The notes beneath the pieces were generated by a model that made no database searches, was not told where the DNA came from, and was given only the letters and a program-made list of their open reading frames with translations. Source: Sipunculus nudus (lineage: Eukaryota > Annelida > Sipuncula > Golfingiida > Sipunculidae). Taken from it: a DNA stretch of 64,000 bases. Below, piece by piece: positions 52,927 through 64,000 of the stretch. The position numbers and the translations under genes were made by a program. Positions within the stretch are counted from its first letter, which is position 1; each line of letters begins with the position of its first letter. The DNA lies in NCBI GenBank assembly GCA_026874595.1, contig CM049310.1:22914058-22978057 (forward strand), given 5' to 3'.

Positions 52927-53494
52927 CTGGAAAGAATAAGCAGGCAGATGTATTAACTGAGGATGAACTGTGTGCTTCATAAATGAATACAACAAAATTG
53001 GTACATTAATCTTTAAATATTAGTATCTGAACAAGATCAATTATTTTTAATACACTAACCTGGTCTTCATTTTAAAACATCTCCAAAACATCTCCAGGTG
53101 GATTCTATATACAGGTCTATATTTTAAAGATCTCTCAACCACCAAATGAATATTTAAGTATTTAAGAGAATACCAGGGGTGGATTTTGCTGGGGGGCATG
53201 CACTTCCCCCACCCCTCCCAAATCTGGGAAGGAATATTACTCACTTAATACCGAAAAGTGGACCCAGATTTTGTGTCTTGCACCATTTTCTTCTCTATAA
53301 TTCAGTATGCATGCGAGAGTTATGTACATTCTACTGGGTTTCCTGGCACATTATTTATCTATGGCAGAGAGCTTGGCTCCCCTTTCCTGAGATCCTGTAG
53401 CACCCCCGTTAAAATGCTTTAGATAAGTAGCAAGACCATCACAACATCAAAAAGTCCATTGAAACTTCATGAAATAGACAGAGCTGAATCTTAC

Positions 53495-53642
53495 CGCATA
53501 TAGCTCTGTTGCTGTGATAAATGGTTTTTCGCCTGACGTCAATGCCTTGAATGCCTGTTCAACATCTGCAGCAGATTGTACGTTCTCCGTTTCTCGACTG
53601 ATCATGAACACCATGTACTCTTGTAAGCTCACATAGCCATCC
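53495..53642 (-). CDS. SPTAN1: Alpha-spectrin penultimate exon (unit 2 copy)
   Basis: Same as 44990-45137, with intact acceptor and donor. Confidence 0.9.
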
Positions 53643-53949
53643 CTGTAAGGAAGAGTCATTAGTTAGAAACTTCAAGCAAAGATAACTATCCATGTAAAGA
53701 AATCATACAAGCCGGAAACCTACACATCAAGTTCTTCTTTGCAACAGAAGTGGCTTTAACACAAATTTCTAACCAATATGCAATACTGAATAGATACAAG
53801 CTGGTAGAAGGTACCAATTTAAATGTTTACTATTAAGCTTCATTAACTTGACTTGCATTATTTTAACCAACTTTATCATATTCTATCAAACACTTTAAAT
53901 TGTAAAAAATCACAAACATTCCTGAGGTAAAATAACCCTACGAACTCAC

Positions 53950-54133
53950 CTGTTAGGATCGACCATGTCGAGGATTGCTTCAAACTCTGGATCTGTTTGG
54001 CCTTCTTCAACCATTGGCAAGTCATAGCCCAAAGCTCGTAGGCAGGATTTGAACTCCTGAGTGTCCAGTTTACCAGATTTGTCCTTGTCAAAGTGTTTAA
54101 ACATCATACTGAATTCCTTAAGAGCGTCCTTAA
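53950..54133 (-). CDS. SPTAN1: Alpha-spectrin EF-hand exon cut by junction (unit 2 copy)
   Basis: Same as 45445-45628: EF-hand 1 and the start of EF-hand 2 are intact, then an abrupt switch to DIRS RT sequence at the identical base. Confidence 0.9.
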
Positions 54134-57100
54134 GACTTACAGGATGCCTACTACTCAGTGCCTGTTGTTAAAGATCACCAAAAGTTTCTAAAATTTCGAT
54201 GGCGTGGAAATCTCTTCCAGTTTACATGCTTGCCAATGGGGCTTACTTCAGCTCCTAGATTATTTACCAAACTCTTGAAGCCAGCTCTAGCCATATTAAG
54301 GTCGAAAGGGTTTGTCTCTAGTATATACCTTGACGATCTGTACCTAGCTGGAGATACCTACAATGAATGTTTAATGAATGTAGAACAAACAGTTCAGCTG
54401 CTCAACCAGTTAGGGTTTGTTATCAATGTAGACAAATCTAAATTCAAACCAGGGAAAATTATTGATCACTTAGGATTTACTTTGAACTCAGAAAATATGA
54501 CAATTGGAGTGACTACTGCTAGGATCAATAAGCTTCACCGTTTGTGTAATGATTTTTATCTGACACAGTTCACACAATAAGGCAATTAGCAACATTGATT
54601 GGCACCATTGTGTCATGCATCCCAGGGGTTGAATATGGAGAAATGCATTATAGACAACTGGAAATGTTAAAAACTCAATCACTGAAAATTAACAAAGGAA
54701 ATTTTGAGGCTAAAATTCTCAAACTCCCAGAGAGTGCTAGAAGTGAAATAGAATGGTGGCTTACAAATGCTGATAATAGTCGGTTGATATCACATTGCAA
54801 CCCACAGATTACAATGCAAAGTGATGCATCTATGAAAGGATGGGGTGTCGCTCTAGGGAATAAAAGGGCTGGAGGTAGATGGAGTAATGCAGAATCGGAA
54901 GAACACATTAACATCCTTGAATTGAAAGCAGTATTGTTCGCTTTACACTCCTTCCAATCTGATCTAGCTGGGAAACATGTGCTTATCGAAGTGGATAATT
55001 CCACTGCTGTAGCATATATTAGGAACTTGGGGGCACGCATTCCCAGAAATGTAATGACGTTGCACACCAAATTTGGCAATTCTGCATTGAAAAAGGAATT
55101 TGGCTCACTGCATCACACCTACCTGGTGTGTTAAATGTTGAGGCGGATAGGGAGTCACGAGTTTTTAAAGATAATACAGAGTGGTCCATAAATGAAAAAA
55201 TCTTCCATGGGATTAGCAACCATTTTGGGGAACCAGAAATAGACTTGTTTGCCTCAAGAGTAAATAATAAAGTAGCCACATACTTTGCATGGAAGGCAGA
55301 CCCTTATGCAAAAGGAATAGACAGTATGATACATCCATGGAACTTATATTCACTGACATATTGTTTCCCTCCTTTCAGCATGCTCCCTCGGGTATTGCAA
55401 AAAATCTCGAGAGACGAAGCAGAGACGATTCTAATTGCACCACTGTGGGCCACCCAAAGCTGGTTTCCGCATCTGCTACAACTATTGATTTCACCGCCAG
55501 TTCTTCTGCCTCAGGGAACAAAAGTACTGCGACTGCCACACGAACCAAATCGGATTCACCCCCTATGGAAAAAGCTTCGTCTGATTGCATGCCGCTTGTC
55601 AGGGAAGCGCTGCAACAGAAAGGTATATCTCCAAGGACTAGAGACATACTCATGCTCTCCTGGCGACAAAGCACCAAAATACAGTACAAAACATATATAC
55701 AAAAATGGATTAACTTTGCAAGGGAAAGGGACATTGATCCATTACAACCATCTTTAAGCCAAGTCCTTGATTTCCTAACAATGCTATATGACTCTGGCTT
55801 GAAATACAGTGCCTTGAATACAGCTAGATGTGCTCTATCAAGTGTTGTACAGATTCACAATAGTCTATCTTTAGGCAATGACCCACTGGTTAAAAGGTTT
55901 TTTAAAGCAGTTTTTCACACAAGGCCCGCTTTGCCTAGATATCAAACTGTATGGAATGTGGAACCAGTGTTACTGTATTTGAAATCCCTGTCTCCCAACG
56001 CTGAACTATCACTTAAAAACTTGAGTTGTAAACTTGTAATGCTAACTGCATTGATCAGTGGACAGCGAAGCCAGTCTATACATTTAATGGACTTAAAGGA
56101 CATGAATCGGCAAACGGACTCTGTTACCTTTGTTATATCATCCTTGGTCAAACAATCTAAAATAAACAAACAACAGCCTGTCATTACACTTAAATCATAC
56201 AAAGCAGACCCTGATTTATGTGTGTTAGCATGTCTTGATGAATATGTTTCTAGAACAGAGCCTTTGAGGATAGAGAACATTAGGGGCAAATTGTTTCTTA
56301 GCACCGTGAAACCACACAGGCCAGTTACCAAAGATAGTATCAGCAGATGGATAAAGGTTGTGATGATAAACTCAGGTATTGATGTCTCGGTGTTTAAACC
56401 ACATAGCACCAGAGCGGCATCTACAAGTAAGGCAGCATTGGCTCAAGTTCCACTTAATACTATTATGAACACAGCAGGTTGGTCACAGGAATCCACTTTT
56501 GCCAGATTTTATAACAAACCAATAAATACTATGGATAACCAGTTCGCTCATGCTGTTCTCAACCTCTAGTGCCACAAAGTAACAGCTTCACATTAAGAAC
56601 TCGAGCATTGGCACTTCCATTTACAATTAATGTTCATTTGTATAACGTGATACTACATAATGAAGCTTAACTAACGGTTAAGTAACTGCTTAATTATTAT
56701 TTATTGTTGGAAACATAGATAGTACTTAAGGTAGGAACTCCCCCCCCTGATAGGGGGGGGGGGGGATGGAGAACACTGTTCTGTAATCCAAGCTCTTGGT
56801 ATTTTGTATATCAATAAAGTGTAAATCGAGTTTCAATGTCTCATCTTTATTTGAAACTACTGGAAAGCTGGTCGCTAATGCATGGCTGGTAGTGTACTAA
56901 CCTCCCTGGTCATGCCCCCTTTGAAGTCTCGTATAGTCTCGGTTAACCATGGTGGTGTAGTAGAATTAATAAGTTAAACGAGGCTTACCTGTAAGCTGAA
57001 GTTTGACTGGAATTCTACTTAGATACCATGGTTAACTAGAGATTATACGCCCACCACTTACCCGCCCATAACACTTGGGTCATGACCAGTACGGCGTTGA

Positions 57101-57216
57101 AGAATGACTTGTGGGAAGGAACTACGCTCTCTCGTATAATCTCTAGTTAACCATGGTATCTAAGTAGAATTCCAGTCAAACTTCAGCTTACAGGTAAGCC
57201 TCGTTTAACTTATTAA
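54134..57216 (+). mobile_element. DIRS 3' half (unit 3)
   Basis: Same truncation point and content as in unit 2: RT tail (54158-54580), RNase H (54595-55134 and 55128-55757), recombinase, poly(A) signal, ICR, right ITR. Confidence 0.92.
55289..56569 (+). CDS. DIRS tyrosine recombinase (unit 3)
   Basis: Third identical 426-codon copy with all catalytic residues. It too lacks the left-end promoter region. Confidence 0.88.
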   Translation: MEGRPLCKRNRQYDTSMELIFTDILFPSFQHAPSGIAKNLERRSRDDSNCTTVGHPKLVSASATTIDFTASSSASGNKSTATATRTKSDSPPMEKASSDCMPLVREALQQKGISPRTRDILMLSWRQSTKIQYKTYIQKWINFARERDIDPLQPSLSQVLDFLTMLYDSGLKYSALNTARCALSSVVQIHNSLSLGNDPLVKRFFKAVFHTRPALPRYQTVWNVEPVLLYLKSLSPNAELSLKNLSCKLVMLTALISGQRSQSIHLMDLKDMNRQTDSVTFVISSLVKQSKINKQQPVITLKSYKADPDLCVLACLDEYVSRTEPLRIENIRGKLFLSTVKPHRPVTKDSISRWIKVVMINSGIDVSVFKPHSTRAASTSKAALAQVPLNTIMNTAGWSQESTFARFYNKPINTMDNQFAHAVLNL

Positions 57217-60200
57217 TTATCCTAGGACATGGTTCTTTCAATCATATCAGAATATACTGAGTTTGTTGATTTTTGGTTGAGTTGTGAAAAGCTTAAGTTG
57301 GTCTTATGGCCATTATTATGTCTTTTTCAAACTGAGGACTGCAGTAGTGTTCTTCTACAAAATTATTATTTCATATATATCTTCTGTAACATTGCACAAA
57401 AATTATTCTTAGGTGGCCTTTGTTCAAGTTTACTAGAATGATTTTTGGCTGAACTATTGGACCTTTAACAATGAAAGTACTGCATCTTTTATTACTCTAG
57501 ATATTTTGATAAAAAGTTTATGAATGTGTCGGCTTGAAAAAAAAAAATTTAGCCAAAGTCTTTCAGTATGTGTAAACAGATATACCAACAAGCCAAGATT
57601 GAATCCGTATCTTCAAATAGGTTGAGAAACTGCCACCTGTTTCAGTTTTGGGAACAGATCAAGAGTTCATTCAGTGCAGCCAGATATAGGTCAAGAGTTC
57701 AATCAGTGCAGCCAAGCACATGGCATGTGATCACCTCATGGGTGACGTGAACACCTCATGGGCACCATGTGATCACTTCATGGGTGTCAAGCCCCTCAGG
57801 GAAGGCCCCCATCATGAGCTTATGCAATGGTGTGGCTACTATTTCAGATTTGGCAACAGGCTAGAGGTCAGTCTGGATCTATTTATAGCTTTGGCAGACT
57901 GCCAACTGTATCAGATTAGGCAACAGGTCAAGAGTTCACTCAGTGCAGCCAGGTATGGGTCAGGAGTTTACTCAGTGCAGGAGCTGCATTCTATTTATAG
58001 CTTTGGCAGACTGCCAACTGTCAGATTATGCAACAGGTCAAGAGTTCACTCAGTGCAGCCAGGTACAGGTCAAAAGTTCACTCAGTCTAGCCAGGTGCAG
58101 GTCATGAGTTCACTCAGTGCAGTAGCCTGAGCAAGCAATTTGTCACAGTTCACTCGGAGCAACAGCCTTTCTCACCTAAGCCTGGTCAGCCCCATGCATC
58201 AGACTCAAGGTAAGTTTGATGTATTGGCCTAATATTTTGACCTGTCTATGTGTCTTTGATGGCTCTCTCGCTCACAAGACAGGTGTTGCCACCTACCATG
58301 ACTTTTGCACAGTGTGTGTCCCTGCGTTTTTCTCAGGAGGGGTTTGATATATCAGTCTGAAATTGGGCATATGTATATATCTCTGATAGCTTCATTGTAT
58401 ACAAGACTGGTGGTGCCAGCTACAATTTTTTTAGTGTTCTGTGCACCCATGCCAAAATTTCAGCAGAGTTTGTGTAATTGCTTCTTATTCAAATTGTTTA
58501 GTACTTGCATTGTTCATATACATGAAAAGTAATGGTCCAGCATTGAAGCATTATACCTGGTGTATTTCCCAATGCACAGGTTCGCATTAGGCCTGTAGGC
58601 CTTGTTTATAATTAACATTTAATTCAAACATTCTGAAACATGGGCTAACATTTACGAAAATTTACTGAAGCTGTTCACACAGTTTCGGCATGAGACGCAT
58701 AAATGTAAGATTGATGATGATAACTGGCGAAAACTGATTGATGGAGATACCTCGAAGTTTTTCATTTTTTTATTCTCCTAACAAGTGAGAGGACAAAAGC
58801 TATTTTGTCCCAAATCCCTTAAAAAGGGAGGGGGACATGCCCCCCTGAAACAAGACCCACACATAAATTTATATATACAGCAAAACAAAAATCATGCAAC
58901 CTAAAAATAAATCAATGAACATACAGGTTTTTCTTCACGTCTCTTTATCAGGTGTGGTTGTCGCGGTAACCAGGTCACCAGGACAATGGGTGTGGAGACA
59001 TTTTGGAGAATCTACTGTAACCTCGACCGGATATCCCTCTCATGAAGTGCGCGCACGTCACTATTTCATCCTTTTACCTTTTAAAAGCAATCATGTAGGG
59101 GGTCTATATAAATATGGTGGAGTTTATTTCTTTAAAAGGAGAGATTTAAAGTCAATTTGGAAAAGAAAATATTAACAATTGAAAGGTTCATGTTCCCGTG
59201 AAAGTGGAAAGTTTTTTCACTCAGTACTATAAACATGTGGTCAAAAGGTTGACAAAGGTATCTAGCATTTATCCGTGTGATACACAAGGTCTTGCCCTGC
59301 ACTGAGCTCACAAGACAAATAAGGCATAACCCCTTCTAAATTAGGTCCCCTTCTTCTAAAGCTTATATTAACACTTGACAAGGCCAAGGCTACCAGGGCC
59401 AAGGACTTTAATGTTTGAACTTTGTCATCTTTTTTAACTTGTCCGAGATATTGGTAGAGACAATTCACAAGTTGAATTTCATGAAAATATATCAGGTGGT
59501 TCAAAAGTTATAGCGTTCTAAAATAATTTCTATCCTGGCTGATTTGACCAGGAAGATCCAGGTCAAGGTCACCAGTTTTCAAACTCCTCAAGGGACTTGA
59601 TTTAAACAATAAGTGCTCCCATAGAGAGGGGAGAAACAACAAAGTATACATATGCAGGTTTAAGACTGACTGGAGGGGTTACTGTGGTTGGCTTTTTGTT
59701 CGCAAGGGCTTTAAAATCACGACATCAGTGAAAGGGAAAGCATCCTGAAAATATCATCTGCGCAAACATACTGCAGCATAGTATGCAAGTCAATGGCGTC
59801 TAAAGTTGAAAGACAAATGAAGTGCTGTCCCCTAGTTGGAAAACCTTGTACTACAGCCAGATTTTGAATGACCTGGCGTTGTTTGAAAGATGCTCTTGGA
59901 AAAAATATTGTCAAATATCTCAGTATTTAAGTGGAAATAACCCCCTTTGGAAACACTTTGCAATAATAATTTATTCCCCTTTATATCCATCAATTACTGT
60001 AATTTTAAGAAATCAAGATTATTAAATCTTGCAGACAAAAATCATCCCTGTATCAGCCTCTGGACAATAGTTTCACCACACCTCCACAATCTACTCTGAC
60101 TTTCCATTCATCCACATTCTCTGATTGAAATCCATCAAAAATGCTCGTCTTGTAGAAAGCAAGCACCCAAGTGCTGAGAGAGTAAATGTAACAAACAAAC

Positions 60201-61303
60201 CACGTCAGTCCTAGGGTAAAGCATTTATTGCTGCAAGCATATTATAAGAGGGAGGGGACCTGTGACTTACCCAAACAGCGACTGTACCAAGCCAGTCACT
60301 GCAGACCTGGTCATTCTATATACCTCCACCGCACAATCTTTCATCTACATGCCTCATGTTTTCTTTTAATTTTTTTACCTAGCCATATATTAACCAGCCT
60401 TTAAACAGGCACGGGAAATATCCTTAATTATGAAACACCTGATGGAAACCATTATATTTAGATTACTGGAGATATTACATTCAATCTTTCCTCATCAACA
60501 CACGGTCCCTTAAATTTTAAAATGCATAAAGCAGAGCGAATTAAGAGCTTAGATCTTATTGTAATAATTAAAATCTAAAGCCATGGTTACGTTGTTCTAA
60601 TGATCTGAAAATCTCAGCCAAGCTAAATGCAATTTCAGAATGATTTCTGTGTGAATGCAGCCAAGGGCCTTTTATCATGCACAGTAAACAAGGAGAAGAT
60701 GAATCTTGGATTACAGACAATAGTTATATAACCAAATCCACCCACCTGTGAACAACACCAAGTACAATGAGAGTACAAAAGGACTGATCTATATGACATG
60801 CAGTATATCTGTATATCAAAACTACCATACCCATATACATCACTATCAAATGGTATCCAGCTGTGGGTGGCCTGTAATCACTATCCGTCACAAGATAACA
60901 AGTTACCAGTGGCAGTTTCCTTTACAAGATGTTACACACTTTAATGGTATCACACTAGAGACTTTGATAACATAACACTTATTTTAATCATGCGTCTCTT
61001 ATCAGACATCACAAATTAAGTCTTTCATTAGATGTTATAAAATAAATATCATATCAGAGTTTTTTTTCTGATTTTTTTACTTCCCTTTCTTTATGTTCCT
61101 GCCTTGAGTATTAGTGGCTTCTACTTTACTGGCATTTAAAAGGCCTAAACTGAAAATCTTATCCCTACAACTGTCCTTAACTATCAGGATATTTTTGTAT
61201 AAAGAAGATAACAAGTACTAGGAGTTTGTGAGTTGACAGTATTATTAAGGTTGTAAATGTTGGTCTGGTCGTTTCTGCAGATGGTCCCAGACTGCAAGCA
61301 AGG
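57217..61303. other. Unit 3 spacer
   Basis: Copy of the unit 1 spacer, with the minisatellite at about 57651-58136. No separate gene seen. Confidence 0.5.
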
Positions 61304-61432
61304 CTAATTGATGAATAGATCGTGTGTAAAGGTGACATAGTCATAAGCATCAGGAACAACGCGTCCCGTCTTTGGATCTTCATATTTTTTCATGCGTGAT
61401 ATGCAGAAATCTGCTTGTTCTCTTGTCAGGTT
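61304..61432 (-). CDS. SPTAN1: Alpha-spectrin last coding exon (unit 3 copy)
   Basis: Same exon as 44293-44421; one silent change (CATATTTTTT for CATACTTTTT, in the Lys-Tyr codons). Confidence 0.9.
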   Translation of the reverse strand, partial: NLTREQADFCISRMKKYEDPKTGRVVPDAYDYVTFTHDLFIN

Positions 61433-62000
61433 CTGGAAAGAATAAGCAGGCAGATGTATTAACTGAGGATGAACTGTGTGCTTCATAAATGAATACAACA
61501 AAATTGGTACATTAATCTTTAAATATTAGTATCTGAACAAGATCAATTATTTTTAATACACTAACCTGGTCTTCATTTTAAAACATCTCCAAAACATCTC
61601 CAGGTGGATTCTATATACAGGTCTATATTTTAAAGATCTCTCAACCACCAAATGAATATTTAAGTATTTAAGAGAATACCAGGGGTGGATTTTGCTGGGG
61701 GGCATGCACTTCCCCCACCCCTCCCAAATCTGGGAAGGAATATTACTCACTTAATACCGAAAAGTGGACCCAGATTTTGTGTCTTGCACCATTTTCTTCT
61801 CTATAATTCAGTATGCATGCGAGAGTTATGTACATTCTACTGGGTTTCCTGGCACATTATTTATCTATGGCAGAGAGCTTGGCTCCCCTTTCCTGAGATC
61901 CTGTAGCACCCCCGTTAAAATGCTTTAGATAAGTAGCAAGACCATCACAACATCAAAAAGTCCATTGAAACTTCATGAAATAGACAGAGCTGAATCTTAC

Positions 62001-62148
62001 CGCATATAGCTCTGTTGCTGTGATAAATGGTTTTTCGCCTGACGTCAATGCCTTGAATGCCTGTTCAACATCTGCAGCAGATTGTACGTTCTCCGTTTCT
62101 CGACTGATCATGAACACCATGTACTCTTGTAAGCTCACATAGCCATCC
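62001..62148 (-). CDS. SPTAN1: Alpha-spectrin penultimate exon (unit 3 copy)
   Basis: Same as 44990-45137. Confidence 0.9.
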
Positions 62149-62455
62149 CTGTAAGGAAGAGTCATTAGTTAGAAACTTCAAGCAAAGATAACTATCCATG
62201 TAAAGAAATCATACAAGCCGGAAACCTACACATCAAGTTCTTCTTTGCAACAGAAGTGGCTTTAACACAAATTTCTAACCAATATGCAATACTGAATAGA
62301 TACAAGCTGGTAGAAGGTACCAATTTAAATGTTTACTATTAAGCTTCATTAACTTGACTTGCATTATTTTAACCAACTTTATCATATTCTATCAAACACT
62401 TTAAATTGTAAAAAATCACAAACATTCCTGAGGTAAAATAACCCTACGAACTCAC

Positions 62456-62639
62456 CTGTTAGGATCGACCATGTCGAGGATTGCTTCAAACTCTGGATCT
62501 GTTTGGCCTTCTTCAACCATTGGCAAGTCATAGCCCAAAGCTCGTAGGCAGGATTTGAACTCCTGAGTGTCCAGTTTACCAGATTTGTCCTTGTCAAAGT
62601 GTTTAAACATCATACTGAATTCCTTAAGAGCGTCCTTAA
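62456..62639 (-). CDS. SPTAN1: Alpha-spectrin EF-hand exon cut by junction (unit 3 copy)
   Basis: Same as 45445-45628, with the same junction base to DIRS RT. Confidence 0.9.
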
Positions 62640-64000
62640 GACTTACAGGATGCCTACTACTCAGTGCCTGTTGTTAAAGATCACCAAAAGTTTCTAAAAT
62701 TTCGATGGCGTGGAAATCTCTTCCAGTTTACATGCTTGCCAATGGGGCTTACTTCAGCTCCTAGATTATTTACCAAACTCTTGAAGCCAGCTCTAGCCAT
62801 ATTAAGGTCGAAAGGGTTTGTCTCTAGTATATACCTTGACGATCTGTACCTAGCTGGAGATACCTACAATGAATGTTTAATGAATGTAGAACAAACAGTT
62901 CAGCTGCTCAACCAGTTAGGGTTTGTTATCAATGTAGACAAATCTAAATTCAAACCAGGGAAAATTATTGATCACTTAGGATTTACTTTGAACTCAGAAA
63001 ATATGACAATTGGAGTGACTACTGCTAGGATCAATAAGCTTCACCGTTTGTGTAATGATTTTTATCTGACACAGTTCACACAATAAGGCAATTAGCAACA
63101 TTGATTGGCACCATTGTGTCATGCATCCCAGGGGTTGAATATGGAGAAATGCATTATAGACAACTGGAAATGTTAAAAACTCAATCACTGAAAATTAACA
63201 AAGGAAATTTTGAGGCTAAAATTCTCAAACTCCCAGAGAGTGCTAGAAGTGAAATAGAATGGTGGCTTACAAATGCTGATAATAGTCGGTTGATATCACA
63301 TTGCAACCCACAGATTACAATGCAAAGTGATGCATCTATGAAAGGATGGGGTGTCGCTCTAGGGAATAAAAGGGCTGGAGGTAGATGGAGTAATGCAGAA
63401 TCGGAAGAACACATTAACATCCTTGAATTGAAAGCAGTATTGTTCGCTTTACACTCCTTCCAATCTGATCTAGCTGGGAAACATGTGCTTATCGAAGTGG
63501 ATAATTCCACTGCTGTAGCATATATTAGGAACTTGGGGGCACGCATTCCCAGAAATGTAATGACGTTGCACACCAAATTTGGCAATTCTGCATTGAAAAA
63601 GGAATTTGGCTCACTGCATCACACCTACCTGGTGTGTTAAATGTTGAGGCGGATAGGGAGTAACGAGTTTTTAAAGATAATACAGAGTGGTCCATAAATG
63701 AAAAAATCTTCCATGGGATTAGCAACCATTTTGGGGAACCAGAAATAGACTTGTTTGCCTCAAGAGTAAATAATAAAGTAGCCACATACTTTGCATGGAA
63801 GGCAGACCCTTATGCAAAAGGAATAGACAGTATGATACATCCATGGAACTTATATTCACTGACATATTGTTTCCCTCCTTTCAGCATGCTCCCTCGGGTA
63901 TTGCAAAAAATCTCGAGAGACGAAGCAGAGACGATTCTAATTGCACCACTGTGGGCCACCCAAAGCTGGTTTCCGCATCTGCTACAACTATTGATTTCAC
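62640..64000. repeat. Tandem array unit 4, cut by window end
   Basis: The first 1361 bases of a fourth unit: RT tail (62664-63086), RNase H (63101-63640) and the start of the C-terminal region. A private change, GAGTAACGAG for GAGTCACGAG (63657-63666), alters the RNase H C-terminal frame. The array continues beyond the window. Confidence 0.94.

Larger units (their letters stand above)
45629..54133. repeat. Tandem array unit 2 (8505 bp)
   Basis: A near-identical copy of unit 1, including the broken RT/RNase H frames, the intact recombinase frame, the minisatellite and the spectrin exons. Substitutions shared with units 3 and 4 but not unit 1 include CCCAGAGAGTGC (CCCAGGGAGTGC in unit 1) and AATGACGTTGC (AATGAAGTTGC in unit 1). 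Confidence 0.95.
54134..62639. repeat. Tandem array unit 3 (8506 bp)
   Basis: Third head-to-tail copy. It has private differences: AAACCTTGTA at 59842 (AAACATTGTA elsewhere), TTGGAAAAAA at 59897 (TTGGTAAAAA elsewhere), ACAACTGTCC near 61168 and CATATTTTTT near 61381. It has one more A in the run near 57541. Confidence 0.95.

Overview
The window is animal nuclear DNA: AT-rich, with intron-containing genes, long TA runs and many transposable elements. The host genes recognised are an SLC22-type transporter and the C-terminal EF-hand exons of alpha-spectrin. The repeat content (CGTCCGTC-rich TIR elements, CAAGGTCAAGGTCACC segments, Gmr1-like and DIRS retroelements) suggests a marine invertebrate, most likely a mollusc; the species cannot be fixed from sequence alone.

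Layout. 1-5.9 kb: a broken SLC22 first exon (minus strand), a TA run and a 31-bp minisatellite. 5.9-24.9 kb: an SLC22-family solute carrier on the minus strand, read here as nine exons with plausible splice sites at most junctions. Its intron 3 holds a 6.9-kb LTR retrotransposon (15017-21891) with a tRNA-Pro primer site and the domain order gag-PR-INT-RT-RH, the Ty1/copia-like order known for Gmr1-type Ty3/gypsy elements. Two inverted copies of a MITE bracket exon 7. 25.5-34.8 kb: no gene seen; several mobile repeats, including a 1.05-kb TIR element made largely of CCAAT/ATTGG motifs with a nested tRNA-derived SINE, a CTCAGCTGA-ended element carrying a 419-bp duplication, and a long tandem-structured repeat family.

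34.8-40.2 kb: a structurally complete DIRS-type tyrosine-recombinase retrotransposon (left ITR, gag, RT, RNase H, tyrosine recombinase, internal complementary region, right ITR) with several frame breaks. 37.1 kb to the window end: an almost identical tandem array of an 8505/8506-bp unit (three full units and the start of a fourth). Each unit joins the 3' half of the DIRS element to flanking DNA and to the last three coding exons of alpha-spectrin (minus strand). The unit junction lies between the middle of the DIRS RT gene and the middle of a spectrin exon. Units differ by a few substitutions and by homopolymer lengths.

The array is the most striking feature: a retroelement-host gene chimera amplified head to tail and running out of the window. 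Any full-length spectrin gene must continue to the right of the window, so only the right-most unit could supply its normal 3' end. The left units can only be 5'-truncated fragments. An assembly artefact must be excluded first.
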